A DNA stretch of 33,220 nucleotides. Source: Armatimonadota bacterium (lineage in GTDB: Bacteria > Armatimonadota > Fimbriimonadia > Fimbriimonadales > ATM1). The position numbers and the translations under genes were made by a program. Positions 23,418 through 31,774 of the stretch are shown piece by piece. The stretch is taken from positions 1-33,220 of the forward strand of contig JADFGT010000020.1 of assembly GCA_022567555.1 (NCBI GenBank), read 5' to 3'. Position 1 is the first letter of the stretch, and each line of letters opens with the position of its first letter. Below the pieces are notes generated by a model that was not told the origin of the DNA, ran no database searches, and saw only the letters and a program-made list of their open reading frames with translations.

Positions 23418-24414
23418 GGCCCGGGAGCGGGAGGCGCTTTCGCAGTACGCTGCCCTTGCGAGCGAAAGTAGGGGCCGCGAGCACGAGGACGAACCGGACC
23501 CTGTAAGAACCTGCTATCAGCGCGACAGAGACCGGATTCTTCACAGCAAATCATTCAGAAGGCTGAAGTACAAGACGCAGGTTTTTATTGCTCCGGAAAG
23601 CGACCATTACCGCACGCGCCTTACGCACAGCCTGGAAGTGGCGCAGATCGGACGCACGATCGCGCGGGCGCTGAGGCTGAACGAAGACCTGACGGAAGCG
23701 ATTGCTTTGGGCCACGATGTCGGCCATACGCCGTTTGGGCACGCCGGAGAATCGGCGCTGGACGAAGCGGTACGGAAGCGAGATCCGGAGATGCGCTTCC
23801 GGCACTATGAACAAAGTTTGCGCGTTCTGAGGGTCTTAGAACAGGACGGGAAGGGCCTCAACCTGACGCGTGAGACCCTCGAAGGAATAGGCGGCCACAG
23901 CAAAGGCAGGCAGGACTTGACCGCCTTTGACGGTGACGTGTGCGGCTCCTTGGAGGGCGCGGTCGTAAGGGTGGCGGATCGCGTTGCATATCTGAATCAT
24001 GATTTGGACGACGCGCTCCGCGCAAAGTGGTTGACTCCGGAACAGGTGCCGAAAGACATCCGCGCCATCGGCGATAGACACAGCCGGAGAATCGGCGCGA
24101 TGGTGGAGGACATTATCGAAACGAGCCTCGACAAACCGGCGGTGCGGTTCAGCGATCCGATGCTGCAGCGAGTGAACGCTATGAAGGAGTTTATGTTTGA
24201 TTCCCTTTACCTGGAGTACCCGAAGCGCTTGCCTGAAGTGCGGACGGCGATGGGAATCGTTAGGTCGTTGTTTGATTATTGCGCGGATAATCCAGGTTGG
24301 CTTCCCAAAAGATACGAGGGCCTTCAAGGCGCCGTGGATTACGTTTCGGGCATGACAGACCGGTATGCGGCCCGCAAGCATGAGGAGATATTCTCGCCCG
24401 GCGCGCGGGACTAA
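23395..24414 (+). CDS. dgt: Deoxyguanosinetriphosphate triphosphohydrolase-like HD enzyme
   Basis: A 339-residue HD-domain enzyme of the dGTPase type-2 group, which removes triphosphate from dNTPs and so adjusts nucleotide pools. Visible motifs are SFRRLKYKTQVF, HYRTRLTHSLEVAQIGRT with the first metal His, ALGHDVGHTPFGHAGE with the HD pair, and a late DLDD segment with the last metal Asp. The GTG at 23395 is the only reasonable start and lies inside the glycosyltransferase. Next to a repair helicase, a housekeeping role in DNA precursor control is plausible. Confidence 0.93.
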   Translation: MLVRERIEAREREALSQYAALASESRGREHEDEPDPVRTCYQRDRDRILHSKSFRRLKYKTQVFIAPESDHYRTRLTHSLEVAQIGRTIARALRLNEDLTEAIALGHDVGHTPFGHAGESALDEAVRKRDPEMRFRHYEQSLRVLRVLEQDGKGLNLTRETLEGIGGHSKGRQDLTAFDGDVCGSLEGAVVRVADRVAYLNHDLDDALRAKWLTPEQVPKDIRAIGDRHSRRIGAMVEDIIETSLDKPAVRFSDPMLQRVNAMKEFMFDSLYLEYPKRLPEVRTAMGIVRSLFDYCADNPGWLPKRYEGLQGAVDYVSGMTDRYAARKHEEIFSPGARD

Positions 24415-24457
24415 CGAGGTCCGGCGCCGCCTGACAGCAGGTAGACTCCCCCGGCGC

Positions 24458-26665
24458 ATGCCTGCCGGATCTGAACTCAAGAAAGCGTATCTCGATGCCC
24501 TTAACGACCGGCAGCGCGAAGCCGTGCTGCATCGCAGCGGGCCTCTGCTGGTGTTCGCCGGCGCGGGCAGCGGCAAGACGCGCGTCATAACGCACCGCAT
24601 TGCGCGCATGGTGGATGAGGGGCTGCGCCCGGACCGCATTCTTGCCGTGACGTTCACAAATAAAGCCGCGCGGGAGATGCGCGAGCGAATCGAGGAGCTT
24701 ATCGGCGGCCGGGCGCGGGGCCTGTGGATGGGCACGTTCCACGCGATGTGCGGACGCATCCTAAGGGAGAGCGGGCGCCTAATCGGAGTTGATCGCAACT
24801 TTGTGATCTATGACGACAGCGACCAATTGTCTATGGTGCGCGGGATTCTAAAGAGCCGAGGCCTGGACGAAAAGTCTATCACGCCGCGCGCGGTTCTCTC
24901 GGAAATCAGCCGGGCAAAGGAGCGGTTGATGGGTCCGGAGACCTATTCTGACCGCGCGGCGGGTTTCTTCGAGCGTGTCGTTTCGGAGATTTATCCCGTG
25001 TATCAATCGAACCTGCGCAAGAACCAGGCGCTCGATTTCGACGACATGATTCTCTTCACGGTGCGGCTGCTGCGAGAGCGCCCGGACGCGCGTGACAAGT
25101 ATCAGGAGCGGTTCGAGCAGATTCTCGTTGACGAGTTTCAGGACGTGAACTTAGCGCAGTATGAACTCGTGCGTACACTATCAGGGAAGCATAAGAACAT
25201 AATGATCGTGGGCGACGACGATCAGTCAATCTACGCCTGGCGCGGGGCGGACGTGTCGCTTATCTTGAAGTTTGCAGGAGTGTTCGAGGGCGCGAAAGTC
25301 GTAAAACTGGAAAGGAATTACCGTTCGACGAGCCGCATCCTTCACGCTGCGAACGAAGTGATACGCCACAACCGGGGACGTGCCGAGAAGCGCCTGTACA
25401 CGGAGAAGGGCGAAGGCGCGCCGCTCACGATCACCGAAGCCGGAACCGAACAGGACGAGGCGATGCTCGTTGCCGACACTATCCTGCAGGCCGTTCGGCC
25501 AGGCCGCCGTAAGTATAGAGAGTTCGCCGTACTATATCGCACCAACGCACAGAGCCGCGTCTTAGAAGAGGCGTTCCTTACGATGCGAATCCCGCACGTC
25601 CTCGTCGGAGGGCAGAGGTTCTATGAGAGGAAAGAGATTGAGGACATGGTCGCATATATGCGGCTTGCGGCGAACACGAACGACGACGTGAGCTTCCGGC
25701 GAGTGATCAACGTTCCGGGCCGTGGAATCGGCGACACGACCTTGAAACGGCTGGCGGAGCGGGCTGCGGACAGGCCCCTCTGGGACGCCCTCGCCGACAT
25801 CGGGTTCCAGGATGGATTGCGAGCCAAGCAGAGATCGGAGATCCGCTCGTTCATTAACGCGATCGAAGGGGCGCGCTCGCTCATTGATGCGGGCGGAACG
25901 GAGCCGGTGCTGCGGCAGTTGCTACAGTCAAGCGGATATATGGAGGCGTTGCGGACCGAGCGCAGCGAGCAGGCTAACAACCGTCTCGACAACCTGCAGG
26001 AGTTGGTGAATGTAGCTGCGCAGCATGACGCGACGGCGGACGAACCGGGCCTGTTCGGATTCTTGCAGGAGATCGCGCTTCTAACGGACGTTGACGAAAT
26101 CGAGGATTCTGCCGACGCGGTGACCCTGATGACAGCGCACTCCGCCAAGGGGTTGGAGTTCCCCGTTGTGTTCATGGTGGGCATGGAGGAAGGCGTGTTC
26201 CCTCACTCCCGATCCATGAACACGGACATGGAATTGGAGGAGGAGCGGCGTTTATGCTATGTCGGCATGACGCGGGCGCAGCAGGAACTTCACATGATGA
26301 ACGCGACGCGCCGCACAACTTTCGGCCAGTCCAATTTCAACGCTCCGAGCCGGTTTCTCGCCGCCATTCCTCCCGAATTAGCGACCGCCCTTCGCGAGCC
26401 GATGCCTGGAGTGGACCGGTCGCGGCGGCGCGACCGGGCGGCCGCTTCCGAACCCGTAGGCGCGGAGCCCCGCAGGCGGCTGCGCCCTCCGGACTGGAAG
26501 CCGCCCTTCGACGTCGGTCAACAGGTGCGCCATTCGAAGTTCGGCGTCGGCGTTGTCATCGCTTGCGCGCCCGCACGCGACGATTGCGAGGTAACCGTGG
26601 CGTTTCCCGGGGTGACCGGCGTAAAGAAACTGATGCAGAAGTTCGCAAAACTGGAAGCGGTGTAG
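24458..26665 (+). CDS. UvrD/PcrA-type ATP-dependent DNA helicase
   Basis: A 735-residue superfamily 1A 3'-5' helicase of normal length. It shows the Walker A GAGSGKT (35-41), DEFQDVN (motif II), GDDDQSIYAWRGAD (III), ERNYRS (IV), TAHSAKGLEFPVVF (V) and EEERRLCYVGMTRA (VI). The C-terminus (RHSKFGVGVVIACAPARDD, then KLMQKFAKLEAV) is the Tudor-like element that lets PcrA/UvrD bind RNA polymerase. The ATG at 24458 gives the family N-terminus (LNDRQREAV); the upstream frame overlaps dgt. It works in nucleotide-excision repair and removal of blocked complexes. It ends only 3 bp from convergent aat. Confidence 0.96.
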   Translation: MPAGSELKKAYLDALNDRQREAVLHRSGPLLVFAGAGSGKTRVITHRIARMVDEGLRPDRILAVTFTNKAAREMRERIEELIGGRARGLWMGTFHAMCGRILRESGRLIGVDRNFVIYDDSDQLSMVRGILKSRGLDEKSITPRAVLSEISRAKERLMGPETYSDRAAGFFERVVSEIYPVYQSNLRKNQALDFDDMILFTVRLLRERPDARDKYQERFEQILVDEFQDVNLAQYELVRTLSGKHKNIMIVGDDDQSIYAWRGADVSLILKFAGVFEGAKVVKLERNYRSTSRILHAANEVIRHNRGRAEKRLYTEKGEGAPLTITEAGTEQDEAMLVADTILQAVRPGRRKYREFAVLYRTNAQSRVLEEAFLTMRIPHVLVGGQRFYERKEIEDMVAYMRLAANTNDDVSFRRVINVPGRGIGDTTLKRLAERAADRPLWDALADIGFQDGLRAKQRSEIRSFINAIEGARSLIDAGGTEPVLRQLLQSSGYMEALRTERSEQANNRLDNLQELVNVAAQHDATADEPGLFGFLQEIALLTDVDEIEDSADAVTLMTAHSAKGLEFPVVFMVGMEEGVFPHSRSMNTDMELEEERRLCYVGMTRAQQELHMMNATRRTTFGQSNFNAPSRFLAAIPPELATALREPMPGVDRSRRRDRAAASEPVGAEPRRRLRPPDWKPPFDVGQQVRHSKFGVGVVIACAPARDDCEVTVAFPGVTGVKKLMQKFAKLEAV

Positions 26666-26668
26666 CGT

Positions 26669-27238
26669 CTACCAGTCAGGGCTGATTTCCAGGGCTTCTT
26701 CCAACCGGCGAATGTACTCGCTGTGGCTTATCTCTATCGCGCCCAACGTCTTCAGGTGGGGCGTCATGTATTGCACGTCGAACAGAACCCAGCCGGAGTC
26801 GCGCAGTTTCTCAATCAGTTTCCAGAGCGCAACTTTGCCCGCGTCGGTTTCAGAGTGAAACATGGATTCGGCCATGAACGCTCCGCCCAGCGACACGCCG
26901 TACACACCGCCGACGAGTCGGTCGCTCAAGAATGCCTCGGCTGAGTGGCCCGTACCACGCCGAAACAACTCAGCATAGACGTGGAATAACTCCTCGGTGA
27001 TCCACACATCTTTTCGGTTGGCGCAGGCGCGCATCACTTGTTCATATGCTGTGTCGAATCTCACCTCGTACCGGTCAGCCGACCGCCGCAGTGACCTGGT
27101 GGCATGAAAGGCGTCGAGAGGAATGATCGCCCTCGGGTCCGGCCGAAACCACCCGGTTTCGCCGTCCTCCATGCCCATCGGAAAGATGCCCTGGCGATAG
27201 GCCCATTCCAGCAGCCAGGGCGTCAGCGGCTCGCTCAC
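26669..27238 (-). CDS. aat: Leucyl/phenylalanyl-tRNA--protein transferase
   Basis: A 189-residue enzyme that adds Leu or Phe to N-terminal Arg or Lys, marking proteins for ClpS/ClpAP degradation. Motifs are YRQGIFPMG, WFRPDPRAIIPLD, the central GGVYGVSLGGAFMAESMF and FDVQYMTPHLKTLGAIEISHSEY. The GTG start at 27238 gives the family N-terminus (LTPWLLEWAYRQG); the longer frame runs into the repeat island at 27251 and is unlikely to be coding. The position usually Cys in the DxQ motif region is Val here (DVQ). It is slightly shorter than the E. coli protein but complete. Confidence 0.95.
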   Translation of the reverse strand: MSEPLTPWLLEWAYRQGIFPMGMEDGETGWFRPDPRAIIPLDAFHATRSLRRSADRYEVRFDTAYEQVMRACANRKDVWITEELFHVYAELFRRGTGHSAEAFLSDRLVGGVYGVSLGGAFMAESMFHSETDAGKVALWKLIEKLRDSGWVLFDVQYMTPHLKTLGAIEISHSEYIRRLEEALEISPDW

Positions 27239-27250
27239 GCCTGGCAGTTT

Positions 27251-27285
27251 ACAGTCAGTAGTGGACAGTTGACAGTGAACAGTGG
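27251..27285. repeat. Five-unit heptamer tandem repeat
   Basis: Five imperfect 7-nt units follow one another, from ACAGTCA at 27251 through GTAGTGG, ACAGTTG, ACAGTGA to ACAGTGG at 27285, sharing the core ACAGTNR. This is a simple-sequence tract in the gap upstream of aat. It is AT-rich compared with the surrounding DNA. Confidence 0.7.
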
Positions 27286-27318
27286 ATAGGCGCGCGGTGC
27301 GCGTTCGAGAGCCTCGGT

Positions 27319-27363
27319 GTCTTTGTGGTCCCTTTCCGGGCGCTGCCGCCGAGGCACAAAGAC
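27319..27363. repeat. Inverted GTCTTTGTG/CACAAAGAC pair
   Basis: GTCTTTGTG (27319-27327) and its exact complement CACAAAGAC (27355-27363) flank 27 bp of GC-rich DNA. The right copy continues as GCAAAGAG and both are preceded or followed by GAGG/CCTC, so the arms are longer but imperfect. The motif resembles the CACAAAGACACAAAG-style interspersed repeats seen in several uncultured phyla (by memory, not searched). Confidence 0.55.
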
Positions 27364-27433
27364 GCAAAGAGCCGCCGACCAACGCGTCGAATCTCGAAAC
27401 GGCGGACGCAAGAAGCCGTTGACCACTTTTCCT

Positions 27434-28336
27434 CTACGGGCGCGGCAGTTCCTTCAGATAATCCAGCGATCGGGCGAAGACCTGCATCGTCGAAAGACCG
27501 TAAACGGCCTGCATCGCCATCTCCGTTCGGGTGCGCCCGAGGAGTCCGCCCAGCAGGTTCCGCCAAACCGATTCGTTCGTGTGCTCTCTCAGCAGGTCGC
27601 CCAGCCGCTTCTCTTCGAAAGTCTCGCCCAGATACCGGCCTATCCAGCCGGCCTGCTGGTATGCGAGCCACAGTTCGTCCTCTTCGGTCTCCTCGTCGTC
27701 TCCGCTCGCGAACGCGGCTTCGAGCGCACGCGGCGAAAGCCAAGCGAACCGTCCCCTCTTGAAGCCCACCCACACCTGACCGTCATACTGCCACTCCGCC
27801 AACACGGAGACCGCCTCCTCCAACCACCTCGGCGCCCTGCCGAGAGAGAGGTTCAGGCTGATGACATGGGCGAACTCGTGGGCGACCGCTTGGGCGAAGT
27901 CGCGCGGCCGGGAGACCAGATGGTGCGGCAGGCAGATCTTCTCGAAAGGGTACTTGTCGGCGCAGTAGCCCCACGGGTTGGCGGCCCACGGCGCGTCCGC
28001 CTCTTTGGCCAGAATCGCGATCAGCGTTTTGTCGTTGCGGGTGTATCCGAGGCGTTCGGCGACCCGGCGGCAGGCGCTCACCGCTATCTCGGCCAGTCCA
28101 TCAGCGCTGTTCCCGACTTCCGCTTCGATGTACTCGAACTCCAGCCAATCGGTCAGGCTCACGCGCTTGCTGCGCCTGCGCGTGAGCCACTCGGCCTCAA
28201 CCAGCCGGTACCAAGACGCGTACTGTCCGCCGGAGCCGAGGCCGAGAGCCTCGGCGAGTTCGTACGCTTCCTGCAGCCGGTCGTGCTCGTAATGTTCGAA
28301 GGCGGTCCGCCAGTCGCCTTGCATCGTTTCTGCCAC
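27434..28336 (-). CDS. Gluzincin-like metallopeptidase (peptidase MA-like)
   Basis: About 300 residues with the zinc motif AHEFAHVIS (His153, Glu154, His157). Sixteen residues later comes WLEEAVSVLAEW, which supplies the third ligand glutamate in the Peptidase_MA style (family PF13485 or a neighbour). The N-terminal part contains a helical EHYEHDRLQEAYELAEALGL segment like a TPR hairpin. No signal peptide is seen, so it should be cytoplasmic unless the true start is elsewhere. GGAGG lies 3 nt before this GTG and 15 nt before an ATG at 28324; neither spacing is ideal. The C-terminal half is acidic (GDDEETEEDELW). Substrate unknown. It is upstream of aat on the same strand, but a repeat island lies between them. 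Confidence 0.8.
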   Translation of the reverse strand: MAETMQGDWRTAFEHYEHDRLQEAYELAEALGLGSGGQYASWYRLVEAEWLTRRRSKRVSLTDWLEFEYIEAEVGNSADGLAEIAVSACRRVAERLGYTRNDKTLIAILAKEADAPWAANPWGYCADKYPFEKICLPHHLVSRPRDFAQAVAHEFAHVISLNLSLGRAPRWLEEAVSVLAEWQYDGQVWVGFKRGRFAWLSPRALEAAFASGDDEETEEDELWLAYQQAGWIGRYLGETFEEKRLGDLLREHTNESVWRNLLGGLLGRTRTEMAMQAVYGLSTMQVFARSLDYLKELPRP

Positions 28337-28433
28337 TTTCCTCCGGGGAATTGACCCGGGAATGATGCCATACGTTTGGGTTGAACGGCTTGGCGTCACA
28401 GTCGGACATCGGCGCCGGGCCGGCCGGCTCATT

Positions 28434-28447
28434 TGGTCCCGGGACCA
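28434..28447. promoter_or_regulatory. Perfect 14-bp palindrome in the divergent gap
   Basis: TGGTCCCGGGACCA is a perfect palindrome between the divergent peptidase and RNase E/G genes. A second CCCGGG core lies about 80 bp closer to the peptidase. It may be an operator for a dimeric regulator. I could not find convincing -35/-10 boxes next to it. The rest of the 28337-28620 gap holds a GC hairpin at 28565-28581 and no supportable gene. Confidence 0.3.
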
Positions 28448-28564
28448 CTTGCGACCTCAAATGCGGTATCATTAGCCACAGAAACTAAACAGCAGGTCCG
28501 GCTACAGGCACGGCGCAAGACAATTTGTAACCGTTTTCACAGCGAATCCTTCTTGACCTTGAGC

Positions 28565-28581
28565 CCCCGCGACAGGCGGGG
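28565..28581 (+). other. GC hairpin in the RNase E/G leader
   Basis: CCCCGC (28565-28570) and GCGGGG (28576-28581) pair across a 5-nt loop, 39 bp before the rng-type start codon. RNase E leaders in other bacteria are targets of autoregulation through stem-loops; whether that applies here is inference. Confidence 0.35.
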
Positions 28582-28620
28582 AGCGTCGCCGCCGGCAGCC
28601 GAGGCCGAAGTGGGTGACGG

Positions 28621-30345
28621 ATGAACAAAGAGATCATCGTCAACGTCACCCCTCGCGAGAGCCGCATAGCCGTTTTAGAAGACGGCCAGTTGATGGAACT
28701 GCGGGTCGAGCGCGAGGAGCGTGTCGTTGGCAGCATTTACAAGGGGATTGTCCAGCAGGTTCGACCTGGCCTGGACGCAGCGTTTGTAGACATCGGTTTG
28801 GAGCGCAACGCGTTCCTATATGTGGCCGACATTCTGCCGGAGACGGATTCGAACGGGGAGAGCCCGGCCAGCATCAAGCGGTCCGAACTTAGGCGCCGCC
28901 AGATTGACGACCTGTTGCGGCCCGGCCAGGAGATCATGGCGCAGGTCATCAAAGGGCCGAGAGGCACGAAGGGCGCCCGCGTCTCGAGTCGCATCGCCCT
29001 GCCCGGCCGATACGTGGTTCTGATGCCGACGGGCAACCACCTCGGCGTGAGCCGGAAGATAGAAAGCGCCGACGAGCGGGACCGCCTCAAACGAATCGGA
29101 CAGCGGATTCGCCCCGTCGGATACGGATTGGTCCTAAGAACGGAGTGCGAACAGCGGACCGAGCGCGAACTTCGCGCGGACGTAAAGTATTTGAGGGCGA
29201 CATGGGAAGGAGTCGTTGAGAGCACGAAGAAGATGCGCGCTCCGGCTTGTGTTTATCGCGACCAAACCCTTCTTTATCGCACCGTGCGCGACATGCTCGG
29301 AGAGGACGTGAATCGTATGGTGATTGACGACCCGGACGAGTTTGAAAAGGTGCACGCCGTGGTCGAGATGGTGATGCCGCAACTACGCGACCGGATTGAC
29401 CTGTACGATGGAAGCGAACCGATTTTCGACTCGTACGGCATCGAGTCAGACTTGGATAAACTGCTGAAGAAAAAGGTCTGGCTTAGGTCCGGCGCGTACC
29501 TGGTCGTTGATGAGATGGAGGCGATCACGGCAATAGACGTCAACACAGGAAAGAACGTCGGCTCGGTCAATCTTGCGGACACGATTCTGCGAGCGAATCT
29601 GGAATCCGCGGTTGAGGTCGGCCGCCAACTAAGGCTGAAGGACATCGGCGGCATCATCGTAGTGGACTTTATTGATATGGAAAGCGCGGCGGACCGAAAG
29701 AGACTCTTGGCGCACTTTCAAGAAGTGCTGAAACGAGATCGCGCGCGGACGCGGGTCGGGCGTATCAGCAGTTTGGGGCTCGTCGAACTGACGCGAAAGC
29801 GAACTGAGGTGTCCATCACGGAAGCGCTTTCGGAGATCTGCCCGACATGCAGCGGGCGCGGCCGTGTCCCAAGCGCCGAGACAACCTCGCTGTGGGTGGA
29901 GCGCGACCTGCGAAGGGCGCTAACAGAGCCCGGAAACGCTTTCTTTGTGGAATGCGGTCCGGCGGTCTGCGAGACGCTGATAGGCGTGGATGGAGAGAAC
30001 GTCGAGGACCTTGAGCGCAGGCTTCGCCGAGGCCTCTACATTCGGGCAAACTCCGACTTCGCCCAGGATGAATACACGGTTCGGTCCGGCACGATGGAGG
30101 AATTTGAGAAGGAGGTCATGGGTTACAGGCGCGCCCAGGTGCTGGAGTGCAACGTCCGGCCCAGCGCACTCCCGGGGTCGGGCAAAGTTGTGGGATGGAC
30201 GGACGACGGCTATTACACCGAGATCAACCTGACCGACGGTGAGGCGCACGTCGGCGACCGCGTAAAGGTCTGCCTGGATGACATCCGGCGCTCATTCGCG
30301 GTCGCCAGCGTCATTCATACCGGCTCAACCCGAGGGGCGATATAA
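28621..30345 (+). CDS. rng: Ribonuclease E/G
   Basis: A 574-residue endoribonuclease of the RNase E/G family, without the long C-terminal scaffold of E. coli RNase E. An S1 RNA-binding domain covers about residues 35-120 (GSIYKGIVQQVRPGLDAAFVDIG). The catalytic DNase I-like domain holds Asp306 in AITAIDVNTG and Asp349 in GGIIVVDFIDM, the Mg2+ ligands. The Zn-link is CPTCSGRG (Cys407, Cys410). The C-terminus has the small RNase-fold end domain. It processes rRNA and decays mRNA. Only a weak GGGTGACGG precedes the ATG. It stands alone between divergent and convergent neighbours. Confidence 0.95.
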   Translation: MNKEIIVNVTPRESRIAVLEDGQLMELRVEREERVVGSIYKGIVQQVRPGLDAAFVDIGLERNAFLYVADILPETDSNGESPASIKRSELRRRQIDDLLRPGQEIMAQVIKGPRGTKGARVSSRIALPGRYVVLMPTGNHLGVSRKIESADERDRLKRIGQRIRPVGYGLVLRTECEQRTERELRADVKYLRATWEGVVESTKKMRAPACVYRDQTLLYRTVRDMLGEDVNRMVIDDPDEFEKVHAVVEMVMPQLRDRIDLYDGSEPIFDSYGIESDLDKLLKKKVWLRSGAYLVVDEMEAITAIDVNTGKNVGSVNLADTILRANLESAVEVGRQLRLKDIGGIIVVDFIDMESAADRKRLLAHFQEVLKRDRARTRVGRISSLGLVELTRKRTEVSITEALSEICPTCSGRGRVPSAETTSLWVERDLRRALTEPGNAFFVECGPAVCETLIGVDGENVEDLERRLRRGLYIRANSDFAQDEYTVRSGTMEEFEKEVMGYRRAQVLECNVRPSALPGSGKVVGWTDDGYYTEINLTDGEAHVGDRVKVCLDDIRRSFAVASVIHTGSTRGAI

Positions 30346-30390
30346 CGGGTCACGACCCTAACGGAGACCGATGAAAGTGCGGCCTTCTAT

Positions 30391-30414
30391 CCCTCCACTG
30401 CTTACCGTGGAGGG
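30391..30414. terminator. Hairpin downstream of RNase E/G
   Basis: CCCTCCAC (30391-30398) and GTGGAGGG (30407-30414) form a perfect 8-bp stem with an 8-nt loop, 46 bp after the rng stop and before the convergent metallo-beta-lactamase gene. No T-run follows, so it may instead be an RNA-stabilising stem. The remainder of the gap 30346-30559 shows nothing else I can support. Confidence 0.45.
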
Positions 30415-30559
30415 TGCCGGACCCAATCGGCGCAGCCGGAATTGCGTGCCCTAACTAAACGCCTGCCCGTCCGCGCGCGCCATCACGCGGGACGGTGCGC
30501 ATACGGTCATGTTCGAGGGCTGGAGTTAGATTCAGGGCTCGATTCCGGTGGAGAACCGT

Positions 30560-31513
30560 CTATGTCAGCGCCGGCGTCTGTGTCGAGACCTCGAAGAGAA
30601 CTCCCTCGAACCCATTCACTCCCCAGAGCCGACCGTCCGTCCGGACGATTATGTCCTCCGCGCGGGGCGGCGGGCGTTTCAGATCGTAGGTGGCATAGAT
30701 CTCGGAGTCGGAGAGACGCTCGCGCACGTCTTTCTCGATGCGATGGGTGGGATCTTTCGCGGTAGACACGATAGAGATTCTCGGCCGCAGCGACGTGACG
30801 AGGTCCGGCGACGTCCCGTCGGAACTTCCGTGATGCGTCACTTTGAGCATGTGCGCGCGCCCGGAAATGTCCTCGAGCCGAGGAAGCAGAAGTTTCTCGT
30901 ACCCCTTCATGGCATCTCCGGTGAACAGCATCCAGGCGTCGCGGTAGCGGAGGAAGAGAAACACGGACCAGTACGCCTGAACCGCACGCGACTTCGCACG
31001 AGTCTTGCCGCGAACGAGATGAACTTCGACTCCGGGACCGAGCGGTATACGGTTGTCCCCGTCTCGCGCGCGTTGATGCCCAACGGCCTCGCGTACGAAA
31101 GGTAAGTTGGCCTGGGATTTACGAAGCCGCTTCCAGTCATCCTCCGCCTTCTGCGTACCGTTGTCAAAGTACTTCGCGCCCTGCGCGAACAGGTCGGGAC
31201 GCTGGGCCAGAACGCGGTAGAAGTTGGTGTGGTCTCGGTGTGGGTGCGACGCCACGATCGCCCGCAGGCTCCCAGGGGCGAGACGAGCAGCGAGAGCTCC
31301 GCCGAGAACATCGTTCTTAGCTTTATTACCCGCCCCCCCATCAACCAGAATGGCGCGGCCGCCCCTTGAGATTACAATCGCCTCTCCCTTGCCTACGGAG
31401 TACATCGTGATCTCGATCGCGTCATCGCGGAAGGCTCTTTTGTCCTGCGATCCGAGATCGACGAGAATGGGCCTCCTGTCGTCTGAGGTCACCAGCCAGA
31501 ATGCTTCGCTCAT
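30560..31513 (-). CDS. ComEC/Rec2-like stand-alone metallo-beta-lactamase hydrolase
   Basis: A 317-residue soluble MBL-fold protein resembling the C-terminal domain of ComEC without its membrane channel. The metal motif is SHPHRDH (HxHxDH); later motifs are LFTGDAMKGYE and KVTHHGSSDG. Segments ITMYSVGKGEAIVISRGG and ILVDGGAG form the usual opening strands. No signal peptide or membrane helix is seen. AGGAGG lies 11 nt before the ATG at 31513, the chosen start; an ATG at 31522 is too close to it. Such proteins are nucleases or hydrolases of unknown substrate; DNA uptake is not implied as no other com gene is visible. Confidence 0.85.
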   Translation of the reverse strand: MSEAFWLVTSDDRRPILVDLGSQDKRAFRDDAIEITMYSVGKGEAIVISRGGRAILVDGGAGNKAKNDVLGGALAARLAPGSLRAIVASHPHRDHTNFYRVLAQRPDLFAQGAKYFDNGTQKAEDDWKRLRKSQANLPFVREAVGHQRARDGDNRIPLGPGVEVHLVRGKTRAKSRAVQAYWSVFLFLRYRDAWMLFTGDAMKGYEKLLLPRLEDISGRAHMLKVTHHGSSDGTSPDLVTSLRPRISIVSTAKDPTHRIEKDVRERLSDSEIYATYDLKRPPPRAEDIIVRTDGRLWGVNGFEGVLFEVSTQTPALT

Positions 31514-31524
31514 GCAATCCATCA

Positions 31525-31530
31525 CCTCCT
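31525..31530 (-). promoter_or_regulatory. Ribosome binding site of the MBL gene
   Basis: AGGAGG on the minus strand, 11 nt before the ATG at 31513 and 2 nt before another ATG. This spacing is what favours the shorter protein. Confidence 0.6.
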
Positions 31531-31565
31531 GCAAGTATCCAAGGGGGAGGAAACTCCCCACGCCC

Positions 31566-31571
31566 ATTATA
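31566..31571 (-). promoter_or_regulatory. Candidate -10 box for the MBL gene
   Basis: A consensus TATAAT lies on the minus strand 52 bp before the MBL start. No good -35 box is found at 16-18 bp spacing, so only the -10 is supported. Confidence 0.35.
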
Positions 31572-31664
31572 GCGAGATCTGTCGAGTGTGCCGGATAGGA
31601 CACCACACGCCTTTACAGCCGAGACTCGGAAGCCCAAGCACCGTGAGACCCGAACCTAAAACGC

Positions 31665-31739
31665 TGGTGAGCCGGGTGGGAATTGAACCCACGACCCACG
31701 GCTTAAAAGGCCGTTGCTCTACCCCTGAGCTACCGGCTC
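31665..31739 (-). tRNA. tRNA-Lys (UUU)
   Basis: A complete cloverleaf: acceptor GAGCCGG/CCGGCTC, D stem GCTC/GAGC, anticodon stem ACGGC/GCCGT around loop CTTTTAA (anticodon UUU), T stem GTGGG/CCCAC with TTCAATT loop, discriminator A. The 3' CCA is genome-encoded (31665-31667). It is transcribed toward the MBL gene and lies divergent from lpxK. Confidence 0.97.
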
Positions 31740-31774
31740 GACCGCCTGTTCTACCCTAAGGGCATAATCGGGCC

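Noticed and set aside
30430-30560. tRNA-like or small RNA fragment with a GATTCC segment
   Set aside because: A GCTCGATTCC stretch resembles a T-loop, but no cloverleaf or acceptor stem can be formed.
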